Positions 42,301 through 45,848 of a stretch of 64,000 nt of DNA are shown piece after piece. The DNA is from Myxococcota bacterium (GTDB lineage Bacteria; Myxococcota_A; UBA9160; SMWR01), in NCBI GenBank assembly GCA_022447545.1, contig JAKVBI010000021.1, positions 62,001 to 126,000 on the forward strand, in the 5' to 3' direction. The notes under the pieces were generated by a model that did not search any database, was not told the origin of the DNA, and was given only the letters and a program-made list of their open reading frames with translations. Numbering within the stretch: position 1 is the stretch's first letter; every line of letters starts with the position of its first letter. The position numbers and the translations under genes were made by a program.

Positions 42301-45300
42301 ATTCCTACCTTTACGATCAAGGGTTGGAAGCCAATGGAGGCCTGTTGACTTCCATCAACGGAGATGGAACTGGAGACGTAGAAGGTACTTCGTGGTTCTG
42401 GTACGACTCGAACGGGAAAGTCGGTCACATGAACCAGGACCAATCGGATACACAAGAGGGCGACAAGAAAAAGACGTTCACATACAACGCGGACGGTCAG
42501 ATCATCAGGCGTGTTATCGACACCGGGGAAAGGGAAGATTATCCCCAGAGGATCTCCCAAACTGGTTACATTTATGTAAATGAAAATCCGGTTGGTGAAT
42601 ACAACTACTTCGGTAGGCAAACTGGGACCGGATTTGATGCCGCTGGCACGAAACCGATACTTGCCACCCGTAGATACTCGGAATTCAAGGGGCTCCCCGG
42701 GGATTTGTTCGTGGACGATGAGTTTCCCGAATCCGCAGTTCGGGAGTGCACGGTCGAGCTGGGCGATACCCTTCGCTCCATAGCTGCAAAGTTTTACGGA
42801 AATCAGAATCTCTGGTTCGTTCTCGCAGAAGCCAACGGTCTTCTGGGAAATGAGGATCTCTCCAGGGGATCGCGGATCAAGGTTCCAAATACCGTACACA
42901 ACGGACGGATGACCTATGACTCAAGTACGATCTACAACGAGGGTGAAATCGTAGGTTCGAAGGTTCCGGGGCTGAAAAGTCCGCCTCCGCCCAAGGGGAA
43001 CAAGTGCAAACTCATTGTTGCGATCATCATTGTCGTGCTGATAGCGATCGTCTCCGTCATTGCGATCGCCGCAACTGCGGGGGGCGCCACACCCGCCGCC
43101 GTGGGAGCGTCTGCCAGCGCTGGAGCAGCAGCGGCTGGGGCTTCAGCATCAGTTGCTACCGCTGCGGGTATTGCGGCCACCGTTGCTGTCGGGGCGGCGT
43201 TTGGTGCTGCGATTGGATTCGCGGCGTCGGTTGCGACCCAGGGAGTCCTGGTCGGTTTTGGGTTGCAGAAAGAATTCGATTGGAAGCAGGTGGCAGCGGA
43301 TGTTGCCGTCAGCGCGTTCAGTGGAGCGGCGGCACACCTCGGAGCAAGTGTTAAGAATGCACTGTTATTTAAAGATATAGGCACAAGAATGGCCATCGTT
43401 GTTCAGACGGTCGGTCAAACGGTTTTGGAGGTTGTGGGCGAGGTCGTGAGCCAGGCGATCTATTACGATGGGCGAGTTGAGAACGCGATGCACGTGGGTG
43501 TCGCAGCTGCTGGAGGACTTCTCGGCGGGATTGGGGACCACGCGGACGCCGCGTTGAAGGCCAGAAAGGCAGCGAAGAGAGCCAAGAAGATTGCAGATTC
43601 AGGGGTGCTAAAGGGAATCTTTGAAACGAAAACGGCGAAGCCGTCCATCCCGACGATCGACTTCGAGGCAGCGACCATCCAGAGCAGGACGATCGATGGC
43701 CTCCCAAGCTACAAGAAGGTTGCAGATTCAGGGGTGCTAAGGGGAATCTTTGAGAGGGAAACGTTGGTAGGAATGATGCCGTCCACCGCGATGGTCGACT
43801 TCGAGGTAGCGAAGAGAAGCAAGAAGATTGCAGATCCAGGGGTGCTAAAGGGAACCTTGGAAACGAAAACGGGGAATCCGTCCACCTCGATGATCGAAAT
43901 CGCGTCGAAAGACGAGGGTATGGGGAAACTGTATAAAAGGCACCAGGCGTTTGAAGAAGTCGCGAGACAGGAAGCACAGCAAGCCGATTATGCCAAGATT
44001 CAGAAAGCAGCAGCGGAACACGCCGTGCAGAAGGAAAAGGCCCAACCCATTCAACACAAAGGGAAGGGTGCCGTGAGCAAGGCGGTTGGAAGCGTTGGGG
44101 CGTTTGTCGGGGACTCATTGGAAGAAGCGGGAGCCAGTGTCGAAGGAGTTCGGCATTTGATCATGTTGAAAAATTATGCATCAGAGTTTGGTGCTTTTGG
44201 TGCTGGTGTATTAGAGGATGTTTTTGATGGTTTGAAGAGTCTGACGAGTACTGCCAAGAAATCACCATTGGCTGGCGCTAAAAAAACCAGTCTCGGTACA
44301 GTGAATGTAAATCGCACCAATGACCTAATGAAGGGGTTGAATCTGGATCAGAATGTTTTTCTTGGACCTAAGAAAAAGGTGAGTATTGCTGTACCTGGGA
44401 GGAAACTGCCTAGCGATCCTAAGAAAAAGGTGAGTATTGCTGTACCTGGGAGGAAACTGCCTAGCGATCCCGGGGATGTCGATCCCTTCCCCATACTTGT
44501 GTCCCGCGTTAACAATGGTAAGGATTCAGTTCGTAAGCAGGTTGCTAAAAAAGTTCAGTCCTTGAAACCAAACATTGAGAAGGTGGAAGAGGTGGAGGTA
44601 TTTGCTCTGAAACCGACTCCCGAAGCCATTGGTGCGACGCGAGTGGATCGATTCAAGGAGTTGACGGACATCATGAGTCCGAGAATTTGGTTGAGATCTA
44701 AGCTCCAGGCGACCCCGGATATGCGTGATCTGGAGAAATTGACGACAAAGGCAGGACGGCTGACAAGCGTGAAACGGAGCGCGATGGCTACCGCGGACGT
44801 GAAGGTCCAGACCTTCAAACTGGGCAAGATGCAAAAGCGGGAAAAAACAATCTACACGGCTAGGCTTGTTGATGCGGCTGAGCCTGAGGCTGTTGGCGTG
44901 GGCGCGTTTCGGAAACAATCCGTGGAGATAGATTCCGTGACGGTAGATTCCGGCTGGGAGATGCGTGATAGCTACGAAAGGGCTGCCGAGGTTTTCCCGT
45001 GGATCATGAGCCAATCCGATGAATCGATAGGGGTTCGCGTGGCACAGGCTGTCGTGGTGCAGGGAGTTTCTCCCAGTACATGGAAGTTCGCCGGAAGGTT
45101 CGGAACCCTCTGGTTTGATTGGGTTGGTGACGACTTGGAGAAAAGCGAGAACAAGAGCTTCATCTACAACGCAGCAACCGCACATCATGATTTCAGTTTG
45201 AAAGTCATTCTGCACCAACTCATTCAAAGCAAGAGGGAAGAGGGGGCATCGGTCCTGGATCTCGACTTGTATGGCGTGGCTAAAGACAATGCAATGGAGT

Positions 45301-45848
45301 ACGTGGAATCAATTCAGCCCGTAGGAGGCGGAGGCGACGCGGTGGAGCCGGTCGCCGTGCCAGGCTGGATTTCTACGCTTGCAAGTAGCGTTGGGTCCGA
45401 GTTGTTTCCGCGTCGAATCGAAGGCAAGCGGGATCCTGTGCAGCCCATTGGATCCCTGAAGAAGTCCAGTAAAGAGTTCTTCAGCGGTGCGCAAGCCCGG
45501 GTCGAGCTCGAAACATCTTTCAAAGGTCAACATCGGTGGCAGCCTCTGCAATGGGATCAGATCGCGGCTAAGCTCGCGGTCCAGATCTACAGTTCAAATC
45601 CGAGGGACTGGGTAGCTGCTGACCCCGAGACCCTCCTCAACACGAACCGGTTGATCGCGGGCCAAGTCCACGGGTTCGCGGACGAGGTCGTTCTCGATTT
45701 CGCCGCAACAAGCCTGGGAGCGGTTGGGGCGAGTACCAGCACACCGAAGGTACCCCAGGCGTTACTGGATACGGGTTTGCCCAAACCCGCCCTGGGTTAC
45801 GAGAAGATGGTTGAAACCCCGTCCTCGGTTGTGTCGCAATCCCCTTAA
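18348..45848 (+). CDS. Giant YD/RHS-repeat protein 1 (9166 residues)
   Basis: A single uninterrupted frame of 27.5 kb. The start at 18348 is fixed by the MAIAIGGDGSG opening shared with genes 2 and 3. Order: N-domain (1-about 240) with GEELFVNTSNGNLIVQ and LTRTYNSRG; YD repeats to about residue 6130; beta-rich Fn3-like block (about 6135-7040); more YD repeats including an ectopic N-domain copy (about 7708-7823); LysM (about 8133-8182, ELGDTLRSIAAKFYGNQ); PPPPKGNK linker; transmembrane segment (CKLIVAIIIVVLIAIVSVIA, near 8220); Ala/Gly-rich hydrophobic stretch; divergent region with internal repeats; conserved tail. YD shells of RHS, WapA and Tc toxins enclose C-terminal effectors. No signal peptide, no DPxG autoproteolysis core and no recognised toxin domain is seen. 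A giant toxin-delivery protein or surface adhesin is inferred. Confidence 0.85.
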   Translation: MAIAIGGDGSGVLDSSLAILGRRDAVRSGEPGQGEELFVNTSNGNLIVQHEDAFLPSLGQDYRLTRTYNSRGEVGGKWSLSTRLKLEVLDHVPHRVFQLQMGDGSLLEFFYDSDRDLWVSTDGDGAYQTLAEISSSLDLWHARYAVTREDGTVLTFDVAGHLLSSVDTNGVRMDFVYDHDTLRLERVLDDDGHVIHYHYDPTTGQLEEITDETGTRLARYEFDSEGNLVSVTDRMGHVTRYEYHPQGMLTKVILPNEQTVGGQQQSYDSREIQIEYEMLDWRQAGRSSSYGVTQITDAEGGVTTFDYQFDVNHVHSNPRLLRERAGAQRRFNARPLSALGETGGMTRVVDARGNARATSNEAEHVEWRVANGFYADYDPSNTDTVYLGQLEHIRDRHSLKYQYRDDGYLTEVEDQSGYVTRYTYDENDNLTSIVDRTGWAVSHSNDEYYKDLRENLGKPRSLALLTAKDLSDLEALYTRNFTYDARGNLLTREDHEHHVTSMTYTEFNAVASMTRAEGHAMVTGDLTHLQENRVELGYARLAEDLSESDKTTLLDLYTTTFEYDAQQNLIRQVDPGGDATLFEYDTSGNRTRKIVLLDPTVTDPDLAQNSDKVQITTYSYDAFGNNTLEVDGAGSQTFNEYDHFGNLTRIVDSNGGVTNLAYDSDNRLLLVTNPEGHTTSNAYDAVGNKISMTDEAGHTVTQLFDRNNLLLVTLDPSETDSDHDRRTEYRYDVVGNRTSVTDAEGRETLYHFDDRNQLVRVTTPEVTGAEGNPVRYQTSFGYDAEANLIRSIDNRGAETDILLTPKGLVHRETDTTGHVTQFDYDASGNIVRITAGMELPPEKHRITTFRYDEEDQLVYETTPLGHARAYSNEDEHREWRFREGYYEEWDADISPLGEVEEILDYHSDKVRYDAVGNVASMTDDIGSTTDYEYDGANRRVREILPEVTLPITGGQVRHERVFAYDGNGNQISIQNENGEITTYAYDKLDSTVLITDPNGVKTAFEYDSRRNTTRLLIGVEAHIDGAGQLILDSTDGAQVMSLVYDEFSRNISKTDAVGNALATSDTPFYRELRDKLGYREDVDDLSDRHKSALRELYTTHFTYDRMGNRVALTNAFNEVTEYEYDALDRLTREELPSAKIIDPNTGRKKNVSPTTHTRYDGNGNVVSSTDALGRVTTSAYDPMNRLVEQTDSLGVSTRTVYDPFGNLVESTEAFNVTQEQRTTTFEWDLNDRLLSTRTPKGLTNTTEYDPVRNRVVETDARGNQSQQLMDARGRVIKRIDARSFATTFEYDGAGNQIAILDPRGSQTRFEFDPGNRLLQFTDPEGRVTRFAYDRRGNTIEQTTGVDSPGVGSEGPETTRYEYDAENHLVASVDAQGGRSVMEYDRSYNVVSSTNANGHTTSFEFDALEREIRTVDPLGGTVTYGYDAVGNVLTRTDEEGRTTDYAFDELDRNIVETDASGVETHYAYDSVDNQVSITRAANIAGQEKTTTYTYDSDDRLVSILDPIGNEEHSRAASGSSARAAIAEHTTEYGYDKNGNVTSVKNPLGHVTRYQYDENSNLVSMQYPEGGLETYEYDANGNQIAKVDPNGNRSLAYFNSGDEAILEVDPLGFATSYTYDVNGNVASRTRHADPILTEPDRSDPLASVSGSLSDRTLRYAYDSLNRVTQITDAMDGLQVLTYDSAGNLVSETDANGHTTTYRYDANDRLVETTDPLGGQRFFSYDEVGNILKATDEHGRHTYLEYDANDRLVQTEDPLRGERFFTYDAVGNTLSETDENGNQRTFGYDANDRMVRSVDPLGGARTSVYDDAGNLIAETDANGHQTTYGYDGNNRRIQRVDPFGGQWSWVFDAAGNMVSETDARGNETTHEYDGNNRRIQTFDSRGGQWDKAYDAVGNVISETDANRNETTTEYDGNNRRVRVVDPLGGEQAFAYDAVGNLRSKVDANGNQTTFEYDELDRRIQESDAVGGTRIFVYDSKGNLLSETDENGHTTTFEYDANDRLVEQTDAFGETRKRTYDDVGNLLSVMNENRNETEFEYDANDRLVQRKNDLGDERIFTYDAVGNMVTETDENGNTTTFEYDANDRLIGQMDPLGEKTLRAYDAVGNVASETDANGNVSTYEYDENNRQILRVDALHGRWSTAYDAAGNVVSETDANLNETTYQYDKKNRRIRVVDPFGEEQAFTYDGVGNVLSKTDANGNQTTFQYDDLNRMVQASDPSGGNRSLGYDSVGNVLSETNENGHTTTFQYDANDRLVKTTDALGGERFFSYDDVGNLLSEIDENGNETKFQYDGNDRRVRSIDPVNGHRVFGYDAVGNLVSEEDPNGHRTVYEYDENNRLVRTVDPLDGSWERSYDAVGNVVSEVDANGYETIYEYDGNNRRIGRIDPLSSERVFAYDAVGNVVSETDENGYTTSFGYDANDRLIERTDPLGYQRLQTYDAVGNLASQTDENGHTASFKYDSNDRLIEQADPLGHRKIQTYDAVGNVISRTDENTHTTEFQYDANNRLVKQTDAQGGTSFGTYDGVGNLLSQTDENGNTTTFQYDANHRWIERTNALGGTQTRSYDLAGNVLLETNENGKRKISEYDANNRLVHTIDSLGGDRDFTYDAVGNVVSETDENGHQTTSEYDENNRRVRRVDPLGGVWEMAYDAVGNLASETDANGNVSTYEYDENNRQLLREDPLHGQWSTAYDAAGNVVSETDANGHQMSFDYDAKNQRVKRTMPLGHIRAYSNAPADRGWRVQQGYYESWDPTTSPLDQVEQILDHFSQQTTYDAVGNVESETDANGNQTTFQYDELNRMVQATGPGEGNRIFGYDSVGNILSETDENGHTTTFHYDVNDRLVQATDDLGGQKLFTYDDVGNQISETDENGNETTSEYDAKNQLVKVTDALGSKRRFLYDDVGNLVWKLDENLWETEYKYDANDRLIEQTNPLGQKKFRTYDAVGNMVSETDENGNARSFKYDVNDRVIEQVDPLGQTRFRTYDAVGNLVSETDENAHTTNFQYDANDRLIQQADPLGQTRNRAYDAVGNLVLEADENGHTTTFQYDAKNQRVKRTMPLGHIRAYSNEAMDRGWRVQNGYYEIWDSTTSPMDQVTQILDDFSEETTYDAVGNVESETDANGNQTTFQYDELNRMVQATDPAGRHRFIGYDGAGNTLFKTNENGRTTTFEYDAADRLVTATNALGGQRHFTYDGVGNVVSQTNENGNQMRFQYDGNSRLVRSFDPLNGYRAISYDAAGNVLSEEDPNGHRTRFEYDENNRRVRRVDPLNGEQAYAYDGVGNMVSETNENGDTTSYRYDANDQLVERTDPLGGSALRSYDAVGNIVLEIDENRNATQYQYDANDQLVEQTDPLGHKKLRTYDPVGNLVSETDENGNTNLFQYDALDRLIEQTDPLGKSRLRSYDAVGNVISETNENGETTGFQYDANDQMVEQVDAQGGRRLQTYDAVGNVLLETDENGNTTSFEYDANNRWIEQRNALGGTRLRTYDSAGNVFRETDENGHWRFYEYDSNDRLVETVDALGGEQRFAYDAVGNMISEIDENGHQTSSEYDKNNRRVRITDPLGEVWEMAYDPVGNVISETDANGNQKNYEYDGNNRRVLEIDPLGGRWSTGYDAAGNVVSETDANGYQTSFQYDANDRRVVRTAPLGHVRAYSNDSADQDWRVQQGYYESWDPTTSPQDQVEQILDHFSKQYAYDDVGNRVSSIDENGHETTFEFDENNRLIRTTNPRGAQQSYDYDGVGNIISETDPNGNLTTYLYDANYRLMKTVDAGHGETTLVRDAVGNIVSETNANGHQALFEYDANNRMIRGTDPLGGIRSHSYDAVGNKLSETDASENVTTFRYDANDRLIETTDPLGNTQLQTYDAVGNLLSETDKNGNTTSFQYDANNREVTQTTAIGHARAYSNDAVNRDWRIQQGYYEHWDPATSPSSDVLAILDAFSEQVTYDDVGNPTSKRDANGNLNTLVYDASNRLIEVIDALHGEDRISYDAAGNVSSRTDSNGNRTRIYRNENDETILEIDPLGFATSYTYDLVGNTKTRTRHAVAVVGDPDPDIPMGSLVSDPRDQTQSFSHDELNRLQKATDPLGGERRYEYDAIGNVLSDTDENGHQTTYVYDKKNQLIKTTSPLGNELASAADPEAQQAILDAYTRCYQYDAIGHVTQMIDENDHVTTYTRRFDDKILTRTDALGNARAAEPGLTAEEIAKVLAEHTKSYTYDAVGNLLTETDEEGRVTTFAYDEKNQEISVTENSGRVRSFTYDSVGNMTTDEDSDGVDNTYSYDERNLLISRQDSISGSSPTRLAYDHEGNLLSETNERGGKVSFTYDANNRVRSKTHPVGNALVESDDALYRQDRKNLGYVDAGGNGKRIADLTETEKTELLELHTEHYTYDAFGNRTSIIDSKDSVKTLGYDLLNRQVFEIDAIGNALASAAASPEEQETILDQNKRTFRYDNVGNPIEQTHELGTTFRIQYDANDRVISEFTQRGDLKEYEYDRVGNEILRRQYTGRYALQAGGSIPIPGIGALSEDTVYAFDENDRLVSTTDPNGIKTVFEYDNSGIPTKRIEGVVETGPGERSSSSSSLVRTSTKIYKNGKLHQVWDAANVVTEFEYGSEPPNENNVITRREGLTGVIITEADSTKLTHPGGGRPIEEGMAVTGDGISGGTTVAEVVNGTVFKLSSDQDMQDIANLLADGNVVKLTLSNRASERRFTYTYDDSGRVVTETDAVGNALAESDDPIYVNMRKDLGFTEANGDGKTVAGGNLSGPEKDKLRDHYTTAYTYYKSTKLVSTRTRSPNTVLERVDEFLYDTEGNLIQQINGEGDVIRFLEHNDQGVPGITVSGLSAVGGAVGGRYVNVDLTDPSYRENYRVEETEWIGVAKVKETDGVGTETRHEYTGDLKVKTVVTSKDKLKERHTLFHRDEDTDLSGETSSLGWARAFSNDVKHQTWRSENNYYVSAPDPASVSLKLPPDYSSIGVSDDVQYQVSKILKDHTESWINEDDGNRSTITGRNGSITKNTFKNSLLIENIVDEQGTHGGIKTINTRNAYGEVTRTATSFNPLNGGAPQDLRETKYVYDSLGRKTLITDPDGFSTRIEYDEYGNETSIENGLYLVEAGAATYDSTKSANATARKTLYEYDANNRLVTVTDPSNNVILLTYDARGNRTSRTIGVSGRPGYISNDPAHRSAIHYTYDLADREIEVSTDTGARTRKTYDAFGNVTTVETLQSVGDALDLSGEPIEQIWSIERYTYDLCGREKSITDALGTITEYEYDLMGNRISTTIKDDQNVTLRSSSVQYNEDNQIIVEVDALGNETHFERDRVGNKTVQTDANGNKTYFYYDGLNQLVATVDPESYLTEQTFDPMGNVLTTTLYMQKVSIPADGARPVPGGSNPYETETTTYNGSGKKTSVVSADRTRVTYTYDSTGKLLSQTTNIDDVTSQTHTRDTSERTIRWDYDSSGRLVRFHKLDGSKEEYTYDAANNKLTQTVYDNVASPDTSSWTTTYSYDADNRPTGQTDGPTASGRVQTIEYDRAGNVIFKTDYGQATGTTYTYDLANQELSVENPLGQKVLYAYDAFGNITKVTDAKGNVTDFTYDDLDRETQTQSPSVQTYVVPTTVKAKCNTVADNPLVSVVVGGEEIELGMRVTGGGIADSSDVTVLSIDTNSVGAVEIGLSVAPVTTDNDVNFIFSAVGFKTHRPTLKRYYDNVGNEKTIESPNGVNTANDSSDFRETRWYDGNGRVKAELNGDRALRHFTYDAKGQLVNEKLFADFIPVSGTPSPHDRPNPPDPVDAQNYSEKVGLWDSSGNLVSLTYSQIEVTELSYTSGSDPIGTPRFESPREEWKYDAWGKLVTSVDRNGEEELTYFDVMGRPIMTVDEGGYVVESKYDGLDNVVEQIKYEGRTSGAQPSNLPDTSLLGNAYRVELQYDANNRKISETSPKVGTKGTPTRVETKYFYDDRGNMTQKTVGSAGSPASHEYYCYDDANQRVAVVTNNRVLNETQYDNNGNVTKRIRYFETIPDSYDLESSRMANSLTLDELFSRISEDPDNDQQTTYEWNAVDRRTKETVHMVVAGSNADIVTEFDYDPNGNQTRKCVDPSGLNEETKSAFNAANERTLVISPNNAHSFIQYNTRGQDVLAWTSGSPYANAPLAADVEVSVNAGADSILTISWDYPGEGVSSWVVWDVESRPISGSAAPSVLPSTTTSGGYEFSTGAATGDTVRHSVSLPGVTSGDVYFRVMTMDTGGNLAWTVERKFTLPTTVRSVESSENAGDYTLTVEFTGVVQSPALKCAAHPNLESNFNYSQNNGTWHTTINSTQIAAAGISDLSNQDFHFEYRDDAGVTAFTTAAKKLFEAPGNHREFGNDGWVAWPIPTTDGLGPVGTDQLLIFDGMAITDSARLDVDELSTQLKFDPQISSAGVIKPYEVFYGERLSGRQTVEVSFEGQQFADVGQGVWVEDSDFGISAKINATLSNLLLDFVDNGSVGLDYREKGGVTVTPTIVLTRESNVVFTTIDSLLENTEYEIKFSYFDESNQQLLGGNESWIAFRTPDDDEFEPSAVSVEETRTSPVGNQKVFEVNVSTHEVTASFHHESEINYSWEGATSQNGTAVEPQGVVTISSVPNSSTGQPDTLLTTFEAELTSDQKTAVGSGAVMLEYYPTFEGPGSTETLQMVGPSSDENTWTKGVDLAYGTEYQVKVSYENASSAGEDENESFVGENEWKVFATPNYSLQVSSNQTIETTVNVTLTEYEDSDVSGSDGVVFAYRKANSAEGFVHLPMEAATTTQVDLDPDSAYDVKFYYTNTSGKEVILEWRRIAILDVPNRSVEEVLAEPRVEVQAAVAYQGNSLTVNARENGGRIESSLASQPLFTASCNTTDQSNTVSFAAIQPDIRAGLVVQGNGIPTGAWVTSVGNSVVVSCTPVEGAANSYTLDSSGNGIEPGMFVEGEGIAQGTTVASRTLGAGPEDFGSVVLSQSVIGNPQNVELAFYRNEFTLSESATLSQSSDLTFTPIDLNVQEGTYVGPIEAGQFTINSGIASGVWQLQVTDGESGESSVDSANVSSTYYTRTEYDKLGHKIATNEGTGLWRRYGVDAMGNAVVIKNFGTEDAENNGLPSNDRYKSYDKRGNVTADWGPSVDASFNIQDVLIVSGSSKVTRDLIGSEITVGMKVTGDGIQPDTRVSWVPNSITKNCTIVKDSTTVTCDSDLTNIIQPGWYVRGSGFSSGSVVLSVSSGSITLKDPAEVSGSVDLWFSPDYFHLSTTPTKTGSSDLTFKTLATRAVTRKTWDYAGNLLTEKDPGSSVETKYEYDGIGNITREFYGDGGIHVGGGVIETIRKLAYDVFGNLVSEIDENGNEQISKYGDPDDSDPTKRGRLVSHYVNGLKDEEIEHTYDAFGRCKMTTDGRDYSVTRTWDQRDRMTAFTDAMGNALASNDSSDYQDLRVKKNYPRNVANLTTDQKTELRDLYTTYYVYDKMDRQTWTKDANGNFFGRAYNSIGQATNEYSFREWSEFEKKWDAPSSFDEARDKVLAGTVNSNSRLAVGLVNEQKQYDLFNNVVMEIDAEGRQTSFGYGPFGRLISKTAPDQTVTTYVYDRFGNQIQQTSNKRVRGGAYWYHSWNWDLDKQFITRTYDNAGRLIRVQDTAVEVGGDSGNIATYYGWGQDRASLILGVDAFLDMKGLDTTYTYDAAGRRTSEIATTTISGSSNGRPFDHVDMTYEYWGNGWLKGWVENSHVGRGRVGFYLREEDGSFVEFVYDSDRGLWVSTDGEGAYPTVTEISNSTRQWYERYEVTREDGSRLFFDFAGNPLRIVYPNGYTVNLGFWSNQNLRLIRLDGARVVATESMGLNYEYDRVGNKIEIIGTGTDHTYTYDAANRIATFRDGNARDTLYQYDNSGNRIFTVFPQGDSGNDRHNYEYDANNRITHSGEGASKYWEYDNVGNVLELREGNDTTNKTYDTNYMELVSVKAKGGTGYWNTRNWTYTDATLAGRITKTIARETEGWNVKEYTYSYLYDQGLEANGGLLTSINGDGTGDVEGTSWFWYDSNGKVGHMNQDQSDTQEGDKKKTFTYNADGQIIRRVIDTGEREDYPQRISQTGYIYVNENPVGEYNYFGRQTGTGFDAAGTKPILATRRYSEFKGLPGDLFVDDEFPESAVRECTVELGDTLRSIAAKFYGNQNLWFVLAEANGLLGNEDLSRGSRIKVPNTVHNGRMTYDSSTIYNEGEIVGSKVPGLKSPPPPKGNKCKLIVAIIIVVLIAIVSVIAIAATAGGATPAAVGASASAGAAAAGASASVATAAGIAATVAVGAAFGAAIGFAASVATQGVLVGFGLQKEFDWKQVAADVAVSAFSGAAAHLGASVKNALLFKDIGTRMAIVVQTVGQTVLEVVGEVVSQAIYYDGRVENAMHVGVAAAGGLLGGIGDHADAALKARKAAKRAKKIADSGVLKGIFETKTAKPSIPTIDFEAATIQSRTIDGLPSYKKVADSGVLRGIFERETLVGMMPSTAMVDFEVAKRSKKIADPGVLKGTLETKTGNPSTSMIEIASKDEGMGKLYKRHQAFEEVARQEAQQADYAKIQKAAAEHAVQKEKAQPIQHKGKGAVSKAVGSVGAFVGDSLEEAGASVEGVRHLIMLKNYASEFGAFGAGVLEDVFDGLKSLTSTAKKSPLAGAKKTSLGTVNVNRTNDLMKGLNLDQNVFLGPKKKVSIAVPGRKLPSDPKKKVSIAVPGRKLPSDPGDVDPFPILVSRVNNGKDSVRKQVAKKVQSLKPNIEKVEEVEVFALKPTPEAIGATRVDRFKELTDIMSPRIWLRSKLQATPDMRDLEKLTTKAGRLTSVKRSAMATADVKVQTFKLGKMQKREKTIYTARLVDAAEPEAVGVGAFRKQSVEIDSVTVDSGWEMRDSYERAAEVFPWIMSQSDESIGVRVAQAVVVQGVSPSTWKFAGRFGTLWFDWVGDDLEKSENKSFIYNAATAHHDFSLKVILHQLIQSKREEGASVLDLDLYGVAKDNAMEYVESIQPVGGGGDAVEPVAVPGWISTLASSVGSELFPRRIEGKRDPVQPIGSLKKSSKEFFSGAQARVELETSFKGQHRWQPLQWDQIAAKLAVQIYSSNPRDWVAADPETLLNTNRLIAGQVHGFADEVVLDFAATSLGAVGASTSTPKVPQALLDTGLPKPALGYEKMVETPSSVVSQSP
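23380..26500 (+). repeat. Strict 126-bp tandem array inside giant gene 1
   Basis: Pairs of YD repeats form a 42-residue unit (type EYDANDRLVEQTDPLGG followed by a second half, FTYDAVGNVVSETDENGH). Landmarks at 23459, 24341, 24594, 25602 and 26103 fall within a base or two of multiples of 126 bp, so about 24 units lie in one phase. The array continues less regularly to about 30.2 kb, broken by helical insert modules. Gene 2 has only a few repeats at this point. Confidence 0.75.
32205..32426 (+). other. Inserted beta-module A (GMxVxGxGI type) in giant gene 1
   Basis: A stretch of about 74 residues containing EEGMAVTGDGISGGTTVAEV interrupts the YD pattern. The matching point in gene 2 (about 52880-52930) runs straight through without it. 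The motif resembles beta-structured repeats seen in phage and marine viral structural proteins. Confidence 0.55.
35151..35384 (+). other. Inserted beta-module B in giant gene 1
   Basis: This insert contains ELGMRVTGGGIADSSDVTVL and lies where gene 2 (about 55440-55500) has none. The same motif core as modules A, C and D is present. Confidence 0.55.
36750..39470 (+). other. Beta-rich Fn3-like block of giant protein 1
   Basis: The YD pattern stops and beta-sandwich sequence follows (ILTISWDYPGEGVSSWVVWD, then DVYFRVMTMDTGGNLAWTVE). Three modules ending in a (Y)x(I/V)KFSY-type strand followed by W-x-x-(F/I) lie at about 37680-37950, 38150-38475 and 38480-38755. Gene 2 has a shorter block with one such module. 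Confidence 0.55.
38901..39329 (+). other. Inserted beta-modules C (two copies) in giant gene 1
   Basis: Two consecutive copies are seen (RAGLVVQGNGIPTGAWVTSV and EPGMFVEGEGIAQGTTVASR). They are inserted between NARENGGRIESS and a segment equivalent to gene 2 after HARENAGTIGSS (about 58180), where gene 2 has none. Confidence 0.55.
39715..40112 (+). other. Inserted beta-modules D (two copies) in giant gene 1
   Basis: Two copies (TVGMKVTGDGIQPDTRVSWV and QPGWYVRGSGFSSGSVVLSV) split WGPSV from TRAVTRKTW. In gene 2 these two pieces are adjacent (58528-58575), so the insertion boundaries are clear. Confidence 0.6.
41470..41815 (+). repeat. Ectopic copy of the N-terminal domain near the 3' end of giant gene 1
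   Basis: The segment encodes SFVEFVYDSDRGLWVSTDGE followed by a TREDG strand, the N-domain signature. It sits between GWLKGWVEN and LNYEYD, which are nearly adjacent in gene 2 (about 59600-59645). Bases 41542-41595 are identical over 54 nt to 46602-46655 at the start of gene 2, and less similar to gene 1's own start. Confidence 0.75.
43584..43905 (+). repeat. Three imperfect repeats in the C-terminal region of giant gene 1
   Basis: Copies start at 43584, 43713 and 43821. Each encodes KK(I/V)AD(S/P)GVL(K/R)G followed by an ET-rich segment and a DFE or IE motif. Spacing is uneven (129 and 108 bp), so indels followed duplication. Confidence 0.7.
44367..44468 (+). repeat. Exact 51-bp tandem duplication in giant gene 1
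   Basis: Two identical 51-bp units (44367-44417 and 44418-44468) encode the 17-residue unit KKKVSIAVPGRKLPSDP twice, with the first Lys codon shared by frame. Identity suggests a very recent event. Confidence 0.9.
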
